Positions 54,149 through 62,712 are shown, counted from the stretch's first letter. The stretch: DNA of 64,000 nt from Ammoniphilus sp. CFH 90114 (GCF_004123195.1 NZ_SDLI01000001.1:732133-796132); one strand, 5' to 3'. The notes: generated by a model not told the origin, from the sequence alone. Program-made: numbers and translations.

Positions 54149-54482
54149 AGGAAGTTAGCGGAGCTTTTTCCGCTATTTCTTATTTTGAGGAAAAAAAGCT
54201 CTAATAAGCGTAAAAAGTTCCGCTATATTCAGTTTCAAGACTATATATTGCCCCCAAAAGAATCATAGCGGAAAATCTTCCGCTTATTATAGTGAAAAAC
54301 CTAGCTTACTTTAGTTTAACGGAACTTTTTACCGTTATTAAATCTTTAGTCTGGTCATAAGTCCACCCATTATAGACTATAGGCATAAATGTCTTCGCAT
54401 ATACCCTATATGGGGTATATAGAATGTTTCCGAGCATTCACACCAAACTCAATTGAATGGTAAAATAAAGTATGAGGGAGGG
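54149..54482. other. Intergenic region dominated by palindromic repeats
   Basis: About 334 nt without a gene. The first two thirds contain the four repeat units listed separately. The rest is AT-rich, with a TATACCCTATATGGGGTATA palindrome near 54401-54420 that could be an operator or promoter element for the small downstream gene. Confidence 0.6.
54155..54340. repeat. Cluster of four short imperfect palindromic repeats
   Basis: Units at about 54155-54177 (TTAGCGGAGCTTTTTCCGCT), 54203-54229, 54264-54290 and 54315-54340 share the pattern AGCGGA-(A/T-rich 6-8)-TCCGCT. Centres are 51, 62 and 49 bp apart. The intervening sequences are unrelated. It is the same family as at 26171-26306. Confidence 0.7.
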
Positions 54483-54662
54483 ATGGCGTTGTTATTAACT
54501 CGAGCTCAGAAAGAATTAATTCTTGCCATACTGGAAAAAGAGCAAAAAAGCCTGTTTTCCAAATATAAAGGGAACCTCTTGGATCAGACGGTAGAGGATT
54601 TTGCCCAGATGTTAAGAAATGAAAAGATTAATAATCCAAATAACAAAGGAAACGAATTATAA
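54483..54662 (+). CDS. Small helical protein of unknown function (59 aa)
   Basis: MALLLTRAQKELILAILEKEQKSL opens a small helical protein ending EKINNPNNKGNEL. AGGGAGGG directly precedes ATG 54483; a TTG at 54489 has better spacing and may be the true start. I recognise no family. It is convergent with spoVB, leaving about 8 nt between stops. Confidence 0.6.
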   Translation: MALLLTRAQKELILAILEKEQKSLFSKYKGNLLDQTVEDFAQMLRNEKINNPNNKGNEL

Positions 54663-54669
54663 AGCACTG

Positions 54670-56241
54670 CTAATTACGAAAGAAAAAGGATAGTCTCTTT
54701 CCAATAAGGGGAACTCTGACTATATCGTTTCGGCGAATTACCCTCAACAATATCAAGAGCAGTAGATATAGGAACAGTGAACTTACAATAGCCATCATCG
54801 TTTGAAAAAGTAATCCGCCTTTAAGATGGTTAAAGAAAATTAACCCCATATACCCCATGAGTAGACCAGAAAAGACAACCTTCAGTAGTTCAAATGTCTT
54901 TAAATGATATCCGATTAATTTTACCATCGAGAAAAAATGAAGGAACGTTTCTAATATAACCCCAATACTCATCGCTAAGAGTACTCCCTTAATTCCGAGA
55001 ACAGGATTTGAGCAAAGAGGATAGATCAGAGCAAGACTTACAGCACGAGAAAGTAAATTATTCATCATAGCCGCTTTTGCATATCCTAGTCCTACCAAGG
55101 TGGATTGCAGAGGGGCATGGAAATAGTGGAATAAAAAGAAGGGGGCTAGTACTTTAAGTAGGACAGCCGCTTCGGGTGCATGATAAATAACTTCCATTAG
55201 TGGCTCAGCAAATACATAGAGAATCACTGTACTCGGAGCCCCTACGATTAAAGCAATTCGAACGGCTTGATATACTCGTTGATGAATTAATCGATAATTC
55301 TTTTGAGCATTTGCTTCGCTTATGGCGGGAACCATGGCAGCTGCCAGGGAATGATTAATAAATCCAGGGAAAAAGAGTAAAGGCATGACAAATCCAGCCA
55401 ACATACCAAACTGTTTGGTAATCAGGACAGAACTCATACCGGCTTTAGCTAATCCCTGGGTGATCAGAATAGGTGATATCACTCGGGCGATGGAATGGAT
55501 AAGACCATTTCCTGTGGTTGGAAGTCCTGTATGTAATAACTCTAATAGGGTATGTTTACCTTGACTCCAGATCTTTCTCTTATGAGGTTGTCTTAAATTA
55601 ACTTTATAGCGGTTGGATGTCCTAAACTTGAATACTAGGTAGAATAAGGAAAAGGCTTCTCCTATCACACTACAAAGGATGGCTCCAGCTGCTGCATATT
55701 CAATTCCATAGGGAAGTAGCCACTGGACAATAAAGAATATGAGGGCTATTCGAACGATCTGTTCTAGTACCTGGGACACAGCAATAGGTGTCATCGTTTG
55801 CCTTCCGCGAAAATACCCCTTTAAGACGCCAGAGACCGCAAAGATAGGAATAATCGGTATCAAGGCTAGTAGGGAGTAGTAGGAACGTTGGTCGGTAAGT
55901 AAATGAGTAGAAAAAATAGGTCCAAGACCAAGTGTGATCATAACGAACAAAATGCTAAGGGATCCCGTAACCACTAACGATACCACAAGAATCTGCTTGA
56001 TTTGGGTAGTTTTGTTTTGTACCTCTGCCTCAGCAACTAGTTTCGAAATGGCCACAGGTAATCCTAATGTCGTTAATGTCATGAGTAAACCCATCAAAGG
56101 CATGACCATCATCACTAATCCAATGCCTTCTGAACCAAGAATTCTAGATTGTATGATACTATTTGCAAATCCTAAGATTTTAGTGATTAAGGCAGCTATG
56201 GTAAGGATAAGGGCTCCTTTTAATAGACTTTGTTTTTTCAT
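54670..56241 (-). CDS. spoVB: Stage V sporulation protein B-like flippase
   Basis: A 523-aa MATE/MOP-superfamily lipid flippase with about 14 membrane helices. The start MKKQSLLKGALILTIAALITKILGF, GLPVAISKLVAEAEVQNK and SGVLKGYFRGRQTMTPIAVSQVLEQ (given in part) are typical of SpoVB, which acts in spore cortex peptidoglycan synthesis. Several paralogues exist in Bacillales (YtgP, MurJ type), so SpoVB is the best but not the only reading. ATG 56241 follows AAGGTGAAGGA; an 87-codon upstream extension has no site and overlaps the next gene. Confidence 0.85.
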   Translation of the reverse strand: MKKQSLLKGALILTIAALITKILGFANSIIQSRILGSEGIGLVMMVMPLMGLLMTLTTLGLPVAISKLVAEAEVQNKTTQIKQILVVSLVVTGSLSILFVMITLGLGPIFSTHLLTDQRSYYSLLALIPIIPIFAVSGVLKGYFRGRQTMTPIAVSQVLEQIVRIALIFFIVQWLLPYGIEYAAAGAILCSVIGEAFSLFYLVFKFRTSNRYKVNLRQPHKRKIWSQGKHTLLELLHTGLPTTGNGLIHSIARVISPILITQGLAKAGMSSVLITKQFGMLAGFVMPLLFFPGFINHSLAAAMVPAISEANAQKNYRLIHQRVYQAVRIALIVGAPSTVILYVFAEPLMEVIYHAPEAAVLLKVLAPFFLFHYFHAPLQSTLVGLGYAKAAMMNNLLSRAVSLALIYPLCSNPVLGIKGVLLAMSIGVILETFLHFFSMVKLIGYHLKTFELLKVVFSGLLMGYMGLIFFNHLKGGLLFQTMMAIVSSLFLYLLLLILLRVIRRNDIVRVPLIGKRLSFFFRN

Positions 56242-56395
56242 TCCTTCACCTTCTTGTCCAATATAGGACATGTATATGTTCCAATTGTTTAAGCTAGAAT
56301 ACTGAAGGTTGTTAGGTACAATGTGAACCCAAAGAATGGGGGAATATGTTAGAATATTCTCCAATAGATAAAATAGGTTGGTGGGGAAGAAGTAA

Positions 56396-56803
56396 ATGAA
56401 TTTTTTAAAGTGGTGGAAGGGGAAAGAAAAAAAGAACACTTCGGCTGAGGAATCAAGCACGAACTCCGATGTGAAGGTGATTGACAAGACCGCAGATACC
56501 ACGACGAATTATCGAAAGGCTGATCATCTTGTCGTCAATCGATTAGGTAATACTCATCATGGGATATACTCTGGAGAGGGAAATGTTATCTATTACAACT
56601 ATTATACAGGTGTTATCGTAGAAGCCACACTGAATGAATATGCTAAGGGAGACCCGATTAAGGTCGTGTATAGCCCGCAGATGTACAATAGTTCAACCGT
56701 TTTAGCAAGAGCCAGAAGTCGAGTAGGAGTAAGAGAGTATAACATGATGCTTAATATTGGGGAACAATTTGTGCGTTGGGCAAGAGGTGGAGATACGTAC
56801 TAA
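56396..56803 (+). CDS. LRAT-like protein lacking the catalytic cysteine
   Basis: A 135-aa protein. After a charged N-terminal stretch comes an LRAT/H-REV107-like fold (NlpC/P60 superfamily): ADHLVVNRLGNTHHGIYSGEG, VIYYNY, then VLARARSRVGVREYNMMLNIGEQFVRWARGG. Active members read NNCEHFVxW at that last motif. Here it is NIGEQFV, so the nucleophile Cys is Gly and the following His is Gln. The His pair in HHGIY is kept. It is therefore probably non-enzymatic, or uses other residues. It is divergent from spoVB. Confidence 0.75.
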   Translation: MNFLKWWKGKEKKNTSAEESSTNSDVKVIDKTADTTTNYRKADHLVVNRLGNTHHGIYSGEGNVIYYNYYTGVIVEATLNEYAKGDPIKVVYSPQMYNSSTVLARARSRVGVREYNMMLNIGEQFVRWARGGDTY

Positions 56804-56851
56804 TGTTTCAACCTCTATGAAGTGTCAAGCTGGAGAGGATTGGTGTTTGCT

Positions 56852-57328
56852 ATGAGTGTTTATCAGTTCACCGCTAAGGATATCCGTGGTGAGGAAGTTT
56901 CTCTAAGTCAATTTGAGGGGAAGGTTCTCCTCATTATCAATACGGCTAGTAAATGCGGTTTTACCCCGCAATACAAAGAGCTGCAAGAACTCTATGAAAC
57001 CTATAAAGAGAGGGGATTGGTTGTTTTAGGGTTTCCTAGCAATCAATTTGGTGGACAAGAACCTGGATCGGAAGAACAGATTGCAGAATTCTGTCAAATA
57101 AATTATGGGGTAAGCTTCCCTATGTTCGCGAAGACGGAGGTTAAGGGAGATCATGCTCATCCCCTTTTCACGTATTTATGCGATCAAGCGCCAGGAATAT
57201 TAGGGACGAAGCAAATCAAATGGAACTTCACAAAATTTCTAGTCGATAAGCGTGGGGAAGTAGTCAGTCGGTATGGTGCCAACACAAAACCGATAAAGCT
57301 GAAGGAAGAAATAGAATCTTTATTATAA
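56852..57328 (+). CDS. gpx: Glutathione peroxidase (cysteine type)
   Basis: A 158-aa peroxidase of the Gpx/BsaA family. The catalytic Cys is in NTASKCGFTPQY, Gln in FPSNQFGGQEPG and Trp-Asn in IKWNFTKFL. The Cys codon is TGC, so this enzyme does not use selenocysteine. In bacteria such enzymes usually take electrons from thioredoxin. ATG 56852 follows GGAGAGGATTGGTG; an upstream in-frame extension lacks a site. It lies 48 nt after the LRAT-like gene and may be cotranscribed. Confidence 0.93.
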   Translation: MSVYQFTAKDIRGEEVSLSQFEGKVLLIINTASKCGFTPQYKELQELYETYKERGLVVLGFPSNQFGGQEPGSEEQIAEFCQINYGVSFPMFAKTEVKGDHAHPLFTYLCDQAPGILGTKQIKWNFTKFLVDKRGEVVSRYGANTKPIKLKEEIESLL

Positions 57329-57428
57329 GGATGGGATATTTTACCTAAACCTTTTCTTGAGTTAAATTATTGACAATTGTGTGACAAGCGTGTATATTTT
57401 GCTTATAAGGTTCTGGGAGGCTGCTAAT

Positions 57429-57797
57429 GTGAAGCCGATGATCTATAGTGCAGGGCAAATGAAACAAGAGCTAATTAGGGACTATCAAGAGATTAACCAG
57501 CATCTTTTTGAAATCGGTACCAAACAACAACGGGTTGAATTCGTCTCTGATAAGATTCTTATTATGACAGTGCATCGCAGAGCCCCAGCTATTCGTTCTC
57601 TTGACATGAAGAGGAGAGATGTTACGCGGGTCATGGATATCCTTTTAGTTGATGAGTTTAAGGAACATTTTAAGAATAAGTTGGAAACCAAATATGGGTT
57701 TAAGGTCGTTACCATACTTAAGGATTATGATCCATTGACAGAGCTGTCGGCTACTGTTGTGGTAATTGATCGCGAAGTTGAAGACTACCTTGGATAA
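57429..57797 (+). CDS. DUF2294 family protein
   Basis: A 122-aa soluble protein of the DUF2294 family, found beside varied genes in Bacillales and of unknown function. Conserved parts are IRDYQEINQHLFEIGTKQQRVEFVSDKILIMTVHRRAPAI (given in part: YQEINQHLFEIG) and ILLVDEFKEHFK. The start is GTG with GGGAGG 8 nt upstream; ATG 57438 is an alternative. A structured terminator follows. Confidence 0.82.
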   Translation: MKPMIYSAGQMKQELIRDYQEINQHLFEIGTKQQRVEFVSDKILIMTVHRRAPAIRSLDMKRRDVTRVMDILLVDEFKEHFKNKLETKYGFKVVTILKDYDPLTELSATVVVIDREVEDYLG

Positions 57798-57853
57798 GCC
57801 TTGGTGACCCATTGTCTGACTGGCCAAATGAACTCTGTAATGAGAGCAGGCAA

Positions 57854-57928
57854 GCCGTCGGTAAATGAAGCGGTATTAGGAGCATATTGCCCCTAGACCC
57901 TTGTTTACTGGCGGCTTTTTTTATACAT
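57854..57928 (+). terminator. Large branched terminator-like structure upstream of the Nif3 gene
   Basis: AAGCCGTCGGTAAA pairs over 14 positions (two wobbles) with TTTACTGGCGGCTT, followed by TTTTTATA. The intervening 35-40 nt hold a second hairpin (TAGGAGCA with TGCCCCTA). It ends the DUF2294 transcript but could also be a regulated leader of the Nif3 operon. No known riboswitch signature is visible. Confidence 0.65.
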
Positions 57929-57961
57929 CTGCTAGAGACAACACAAGAGAGGGGCATGAGA

Positions 57962-58975
57962 ATGACAACCGTACAAGACGTAGTTCAGGAGCTTTATCAT
58001 TTGACAGGTGGGAGGGTTTTGCTATCGAAATCGGTGCCGAAAGAAGATCATCCTTTTGTGATTTGGAAGAGTTCAGGGATTGAAGGAAAGGAGGTGTTAG
58101 AGAATCCAGGGCTTGTATATGGAGATCCAAACCGAAGGATTCAAAAAATTGCAGTTGCTATGACCCTATCTGAACAGGATATTGAATTAGCCGCTGCAAC
58201 AGGAGTCGATGCCATTGTTGCTCACCATCCCATTGCGGATGGGGCGAGCTCGGGTGGAGTCACCTTAAGAAATTACTTGGACTTATATGATATTGCAGTG
58301 ATTGAGTTGCATGAAGCTTTTCACGGATTACACCCAGGGATCCCCTTCTTACACGGGCATAAAGTCAGGCATGCCGATATCCACTATGGAGGCAAAGAAG
58401 GGAATGTGATGTATATAGGAACTCCTTTTTCTGAGATCAAGACCTTGGGAGATATACTGGATCGATTGGATACCTTTATGGCTTTAGAGGAAGAAGAGAT
58501 GACATTAGAAGCGGAACGAGGTTTGAAGGGACTGTCATCATCTGTGACGGAAACCTCTCTTGTGACACGCGGTCGTATTTTTCTAGGTGAAACGAACACA
58601 CCTGTTCAGCATATACTGCACATCTTTCCCCACACCGGATTTACACCAGAGGACTTGGTGGAGGCTAAACGAAGTTTTCCTGAAATTGATACTGTGTTAG
58701 CTTCCATTAGTCGTGTTAGAAAAGATAGCCCGCTAGTTCATCAGGCGAGGAAATTAGGGTTGAACTTTATTATCGGAAATTGCCATGTTTTAGAAATCTA
58801 TGAGAATGGTCTGCCTTTAGCCTATGCGTTAGAAATGCTCTTGCCGAACTTAGAAGTGGTCATATTCAGAGAAAAGGTAACTTCAATCCCTTTAAGAGAG
58901 ATGGGGAACTCTCGATTGAGAGAATACGGCGAGCGAATGGCTGCGAATCACTTGGTAAATAGGGTCAAAGTTTAA
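57962..58975 (+). CDS. Nif3-like dinuclear metal-centre protein
   Basis: A 337-aa protein of the Nif3/DUF34 family, a hexameric ring with a two-metal site. The motif GVDAIVAHHP places His88 and His89. The central and C-terminal parts (LEVVIFREKVTSIPLREMG) match long Bacillus forms loosely. The family's biochemical role is not settled. ATG 57962 has AGAGGGG 7 nt upstream. It is followed 22 nt later by a gate-domain membrane protein, with which it forms an operon. Confidence 0.8.
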   Translation: MTTVQDVVQELYHLTGGRVLLSKSVPKEDHPFVIWKSSGIEGKEVLENPGLVYGDPNRRIQKIAVAMTLSEQDIELAAATGVDAIVAHHPIADGASSGGVTLRNYLDLYDIAVIELHEAFHGLHPGIPFLHGHKVRHADIHYGGKEGNVMYIGTPFSEIKTLGDILDRLDTFMALEEEEMTLEAERGLKGLSSSVTETSLVTRGRIFLGETNTPVQHILHIFPHTGFTPEDLVEAKRSFPEIDTVLASISRVRKDSPLVHQARKLGLNFIIGNCHVLEIYENGLPLAYALEMLLPNLEVVIFREKVTSIPLREMGNSRLREYGERMAANHLVNRVKV

Positions 58976-58997
58976 ACAATAAAAGGGGGAATTACCA

Positions 58998-60110
58998 ATG
59001 GCACAGGCACAGGAGAAAGTGCAACCGCTTTATGATGCAGGGAGAGAGGAAGTTGTAAGAGAGCCGAGAAAGATTGAGTATGTCGGAATGGCCTTAGTAG
59101 GTATGCTTGTTTTGGTCTTGTTTGCCAAACCAGAATGGATTGGTGGAGCTTTCACTGCTATGCTGGATAAGGTGAAACCTATTGTTGTCGATGTTTTCTT
59201 AACGGGTAGTGTAGGTGTAGCTATCATACTAAGTGTTATGACTGGAAGGTTGCTGGAAAGACTGGGTTTTACCGATGCTCTCATGCGTTTGTTTGTGCCA
59301 CTAACTAAAAAAATTGGAGTGAATCCAGCTGTTGTTGTTCCTGGTGTATACAATATACTAGGTGACATTAATGCTGCCGGAAGGATTGGCGGTCCTATCT
59401 TAAAGCAAGCCAGAGCGACTAAGGATGAACAAAAAATCGCTATTGCTGCCATGGTACAGTCCCAACAGTCATTCTCCTGTTTTATGCTTGGTTTAATTGC
59501 TTTATCCGCTGCAGGGATCAACGCCTTTCCCGTTGTTATCCTTACGATCTTCGCTCCGTTGGTCCTCGTTCCGTGGATACTAAGCAAAACGTTGTGGAGA
59601 GATACCAGACCTGTTCCATTAAAGGATTTGCCTTCCTTTACCCCTGATCGACCCTTTTTTCCAACGCTCTTTAATGGGGCTAAGGAAGGAGCAGAGCTCT
59701 TATTCTTATTAGTCATTCCAGCTGTAGCAGTTATTTTTGGGATTATCGGTTTGTTGGACTATATCGGCATTTGGGCATCTATTGAGGCTGCTATGTCCAC
59801 TGTACTAGGCTGGATCGGTGTTCATCCACAAACGGGAATTACAGCCATTATGGCATCTCCTACTCTGGCTATGGCCCAATTAAAAGATATTGCCGCAACC
59901 CTTGATCCTCGCCTAGTTGTAGGAGCGTTTGTCCTAGCGGCATCTGGACTGCCTTTGTCCGATATCTTTGGGCAAATTCCTGCGATCTGGTCCGCTAATT
60001 CTGAACTTAGTCCCAAGGAGGCTCTTCAGGCAGCCGTATTGGGTATGGTGATGCGATTAGTAACAGTGGCCATTATTGCTTTTGGATTAACCCCTTTTTT
60101 ACTTAGCTAA
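58998..60110 (+). CDS. Nucleoside-recognition (gate) domain membrane protein
   Basis: A 370-aa membrane protein with two gate (nucleoside-recognition) domains. The first is at about 55-200 (FLTGSVGVAIILSVMTGRLLERLG, GGPILKQA), the second at about 215-365 (LLFLLVIPAVAVIFGIIGLLDYIG, LAASGLPLSDIFGQIP). Such domains occur in nucleoside transporters and in SpmA/SpmB/YlbJ spore proteins. The substrate is unknown. AAAAGGGGGA precedes the ATG, and a strong terminator follows. Confidence 0.8.
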   Translation: MAQAQEKVQPLYDAGREEVVREPRKIEYVGMALVGMLVLVLFAKPEWIGGAFTAMLDKVKPIVVDVFLTGSVGVAIILSVMTGRLLERLGFTDALMRLFVPLTKKIGVNPAVVVPGVYNILGDINAAGRIGGPILKQARATKDEQKIAIAAMVQSQQSFSCFMLGLIALSAAGINAFPVVILTIFAPLVLVPWILSKTLWRDTRPVPLKDLPSFTPDRPFFPTLFNGAKEGAELLFLLVIPAVAVIFGIIGLLDYIGIWASIEAAMSTVLGWIGVHPQTGITAIMASPTLAMAQLKDIAATLDPRLVVGAFVLAASGLPLSDIFGQIPAIWSANSELSPKEALQAAVLGMVMRLVTVAIIAFGLTPFLLS

Positions 60111-60128
60111 AGATCGATGAAAAAGGAT

Positions 60129-60168
60129 AAATGACCCGTACCACGAATCTTGTGATACGGGTCATTTT
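60129..60168 (+). terminator. Terminator after the gate-domain gene
   Basis: AAATGACCCGTA pairs with TACGGGTCATTT, with an inner CAC/GTG extension, followed by TACC. The stem is long but the T-run short; it also serves the convergent gene. Confidence 0.8.
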
Positions 60169-60179
60169 ACCTTGATAAA

Positions 60180-60818
60180 CTAATTCTCTTTCGTGGCAAT
60201 CGATGGTCTTTGTTCTTTGTAACTCGGTCTAGCTCTGTTTTTTAGAATAAACTGGCTGATTTCCTTCTTAGATAAGGAGTTCTTCTGAAGGGTAATTTGA
60301 TCCAAGTATAGAATTAGCAATTCCGCCGTATTGATAGCATCATCAATTCCGCGATGAGCTTTACCCACGGCTTCAATACCGGCAAGCTCAAGGGCGCTTT
60401 TAAGTCCTAATTGACTTTTGGTATCGGGTCTTATGATCTTGCCAATCTGTTGCTGAATATCATTATAATTCTGGAACCAATCGAGCTGAATTCGATTCCT
60501 AAGACATTGGTTAATCAAATGTAGACGATCATCTTTTCCCCATGAACATAAAAAATACGAGTCGCCTAGCCAATTCACGAACTGTTGAATCCCTGTCGGG
60601 AAGGGAACAGCATTTTTTACATCTTCTTTGGTCATATTTATAAACTTTCTAGTACTTTTGCTTACATAACCACTGCGAGGAGAGATGTATATCTGAAATT
60701 GATCGGTGATCCTTTTGGTTTCTAGGTCAACTTTACAAGCCCCAATTTCAACAATTTCACTTGGTTGACCTTTCCTGAATCTTTTCACTAGTTCCAAGTC
60801 AAATACGACGGCATCCAA
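60180..60818 (-). CDS. DEDDh 3'-5' exonuclease, KapD/ERI-1-like
   Basis: A 212-aa DnaQ-superfamily exonuclease. ExoI VVFDLEL gives Asp and Glu, ExoII WGKDDRLHL gives Asp, and ExoIII AHRGIDDAINTA gives His and Asp. The three-exon ERI-1-like spacing and length match KapD of Bacillus, described as an inhibitor of the KinA pathway to sporulation. TTG 60818 is chosen because AAAGGATGA is 6 nt upstream; TTG 60824 is an alternative. RNA trimming is the likely biochemistry. Confidence 0.85.
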   Translation of the reverse strand: MDAVVFDLELVKRFRKGQPSEIVEIGACKVDLETKRITDQFQIYISPRSGYVSKSTRKFINMTKEDVKNAVPFPTGIQQFVNWLGDSYFLCSWGKDDRLHLINQCLRNRIQLDWFQNYNDIQQQIGKIIRPDTKSQLGLKSALELAGIEAVGKAHRGIDDAINTAELLILYLDQITLQKNSLSKKEISQFILKNRARPSYKEQRPSIATKEN

Positions 60819-60904
60819 ATGCAATCATCCTTTATTTTTATTAAAAATCTAGTTATTCATGGTTAAGCTCGGGTATGGAATAATGTGTATGAAGGAAAAA
60901 TAAA

Positions 60905-60932
60905 AAGCAACCTATTTGGTTGCCTAATCTCG
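60905..60932 (-). terminator. Terminator after the zinc-finger mini-gene
   Basis: GGCAACC and GGTTGCT form the stem; on the minus strand TTTTTATTTTT follows. Confidence 0.8.
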
Positions 60933-60970
60933 TATCTATATTATACCATGAAAAATGGATAAATATGAGC

Positions 60971-61150
60971 TTATTTTAGGATTCCATGCCCATTACAACT
61001 AGAGCAATCGTAGGCTTGGAATTCATTAATCAAAGGATAAAGCCCCGTCCCACCGCAGCAGTCTGGACATTTCCCTTGTGATCTTAGTTTGACTGACCTG
61101 AGTTCATCTCTGGATTTTATCCACGATGAGAGTTCATTAAAAAGCTTCAT
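60971..61150 (-). CDS. DnaJ-type zinc-finger mini-protein (59 aa)
   Basis: A 59-aa protein: a short amphipathic start MKLFNELSSWIKSRDELRSV, then GKCPDCCGGTGLYP and DCSSCNGHGIL. The two CxxCxGxG modules are exactly the zinc-binding repeats of DnaJ, here as a single stand-alone finger. Small proteins of this kind are common in Bacillales; function is unknown. AGGAGTGG is 5 nt before ATG 61150. Confidence 0.75.
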   Translation of the reverse strand: MKLFNELSSWIKSRDELRSVKLRSQGKCPDCCGGTGLYPLINEFQAYDCSSCNGHGILK

Positions 61151-61262
61151 TCTTCCACTCCTATTTGCATTTATTCATTTATTATGTGGAAGTTTAAGGA
61201 TATTATTCAATGGAAAGAAAATTTACTAGTAGGAATCAAAGGGAGAAGGAGGTAGTAATTTT

Positions 61263-61460
61263 ATGGATGATATCATTTGGTTTAAGGAGCTTCATGACTT
61301 AGAGCTTGAAGAGATCCGGCAATTAAAGTTATATATTCGACAAGGGGTGTTTCCCGATAGTGATTGGCATAAAAGGCCAAGCGATGAGGATTCTGAAGGA
61401 ATTACCATGGAGGAATGGATTGAAACGTTAGAGACAGAGTTTAAGCGGCTAGGGCTGTAA
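61263..61460 (+). CDS. Small acidic protein of unknown function (65 aa)
   Basis: MDDIIWFKELHDLELEEIRQ opens an acidic helical protein ending in TMEEWIETLETEFKRLGL. AGAAGGAGG lies 9-10 nt before the ATG. No family is recognised. It stands alone between a minus-strand zinc-finger gene and a convergent small gene. Confidence 0.65.
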   Translation: MDDIIWFKELHDLELEEIRQLKLYIRQGVFPDSDWHKRPSDEDSEGITMEEWIETLETEFKRLGL

Positions 61461-61522
61461 GAAGTGGAGTGGATGGACACACCCCACACCTACGGGGGTC
61501 CCTCAAACGAGGTTAGCAGAAG

Positions 61523-61825
61523 TTATACTGAATAGTCCATCTTTGAGTCGGCAATGATGGTTAATTCTTGATTTTCTTGGTCATATTTCACGTTTCCATA
61601 CCTAGTGTAATACCAAGACTTCTGACTTGTCTGACCTTCTGTTACGACAAAGATATTAAGCTCATCTCGATGGTCTACAATTGCTTCTGCCATTCTCCTA
61701 TCTAGGATATGTATGGTTATAGCCCATTTTTCATCTAGAAACTGTAACGAATAATTCACGTTATGCTTCTTGGTGTCTAGAAACAATCGGCCACCAACGG
61801 TATGTCTAATGTACATATGTTCCAA
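61523..61825 (-). CDS. Protein of unknown function (100 aa)
   Basis: A beta-rich soluble protein: YIRHTVGGRLFLDTKKHNVN, WAITIHILDRRMAEAIV, and a C-terminal NQELTIIADSKMDYSV. The start is TTG with GGAGG 7 nt upstream. The family is unknown. Confidence 0.65.
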   Translation of the reverse strand: MEHMYIRHTVGGRLFLDTKKHNVNYSLQFLDEKWAITIHILDRRMAEAIVDHRDELNIFVVTEGQTSQKSWYYTRYGNVKYDQENQELTIIADSKMDYSV

Positions 61826-61925
61826 AAGAAAACCTCCGTCTCTAGTTATGATCTTGACAAAAGGAATTATAACATAATAAGATACTTACATAAAGTTAGT
61901 TATAAAGAATGGAGATGATGTTTTC

Positions 61926-62630
61926 GTGATTAAAATTTATCCTGCTGAAAACAGGTATTCAGCTAACCACGGATGGCTCCAATGTAATTTCAGCTTTTCT
62001 TTTGCTGATTATCATGATCCTGAAAATATGAATTTTGGCCCACTTCGGGTGTTCAATGATGATTACATCCAGCCCAAAGAAGGGTTTGGAACGCACCCAC
62101 ACCGAGATATGGAGATTGTAACGTTCGTCGTTAAAGGCCAATTGCAGCACAAAGATAATACGGGTGGAGAAGAAGTATTACGACCTGGGGAAGTACAGCG
62201 GATGACAGCAGGTACGGGTATCTTGCATTCGGAAATCAATTCATCCGAAGATGAGGTGGCCAATACCTTGCAACTCTGGTTCTTACCGAGCGAAAGAGGA
62301 TTGACCCCTTCCTATGAACAAAAAGCTTATAATCAAGAAGCGACGAAGAATGACTTGTTGCCCGTGGTGTCTAATCGGATTCAGTCCGAGGATACTGTTT
62401 TCATCCATCAAGATATGACGATTTACATGTCTAATCTAGAAGCGGGCAATAGTCTGACTTTCAATCAAGAGGAAGAACGAAAGATTTATGTATTCCTCAT
62501 TGAGGGAGATCTCGTCTTAAACGAGGAATACCGGTTGAAAAGACGGGATGCAGCAAGAATTATGAATATTAAGGATCTGAAGATCGTCTCTGAATCAGGA
62601 GCAAACTTTATGTTGATGGATTTGCCTTAA
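61926..62630 (+). CDS. Pirin/YhhW-type bicupin protein
   Basis: A 234-aa bicupin of the pirin family. The metal-binding cupin motif of the N-terminal barrel is intact: GFGTHPHRDMEIVTFV, HKDNTGGEEVL and RMTAGTGILHSEIN (His, His, Glu and His ligands). The C-terminal barrel is degenerate. Related YhhW has quercetinase-like activity in vitro. It starts with GTG at 61926; a weak AATGGAGATGATG lies upstream. It is convergent with the terpene-cyclase-like gene. Confidence 0.9.
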   Translation: MIKIYPAENRYSANHGWLQCNFSFSFADYHDPENMNFGPLRVFNDDYIQPKEGFGTHPHRDMEIVTFVVKGQLQHKDNTGGEEVLRPGEVQRMTAGTGILHSEINSSEDEVANTLQLWFLPSERGLTPSYEQKAYNQEATKNDLLPVVSNRIQSEDTVFIHQDMTIYMSNLEAGNSLTFNQEEERKIYVFLIEGDLVLNEEYRLKRRDAARIMNIKDLKIVSESGANFMLMDLP

Positions 62631-62647
62631 ATTAATTTCTTTTCATT

Positions 62648-62712
62648 TAAAGGATCTAATGTCCGGCTGGGTGCTCAAAGAGGAGCTAACCGGCTGTCAA
62701 GATCCTTTTTCT
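62648..62712. terminator. Branched terminator between pirin and membrane gene
   Basis: AAAGGATCT pairs with AGATCCTTT, with inner CCGG/CCGG and GCTC/GAGC stems; TTTTT follows on the plus strand. It overlaps the end of the minus-strand gene. Confidence 0.7.

Noticed and set aside
54155-54340. Possible CRISPR array
   Set aside because: The units are degenerate palindromes with unequal spacers, too diverged for CRISPR repeats, and no cas genes are near.
57800-57960. T-box, cobalamin, SAM or other known riboswitch
   Set aside because: None of the conserved core motifs of these classes is present; only a branched terminator can be supported.
59030-59716. 228-aa minus-strand frame opposite the gate-domain gene
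   Set aside because: It is a shadow of the real membrane protein gene, with no family resemblance.
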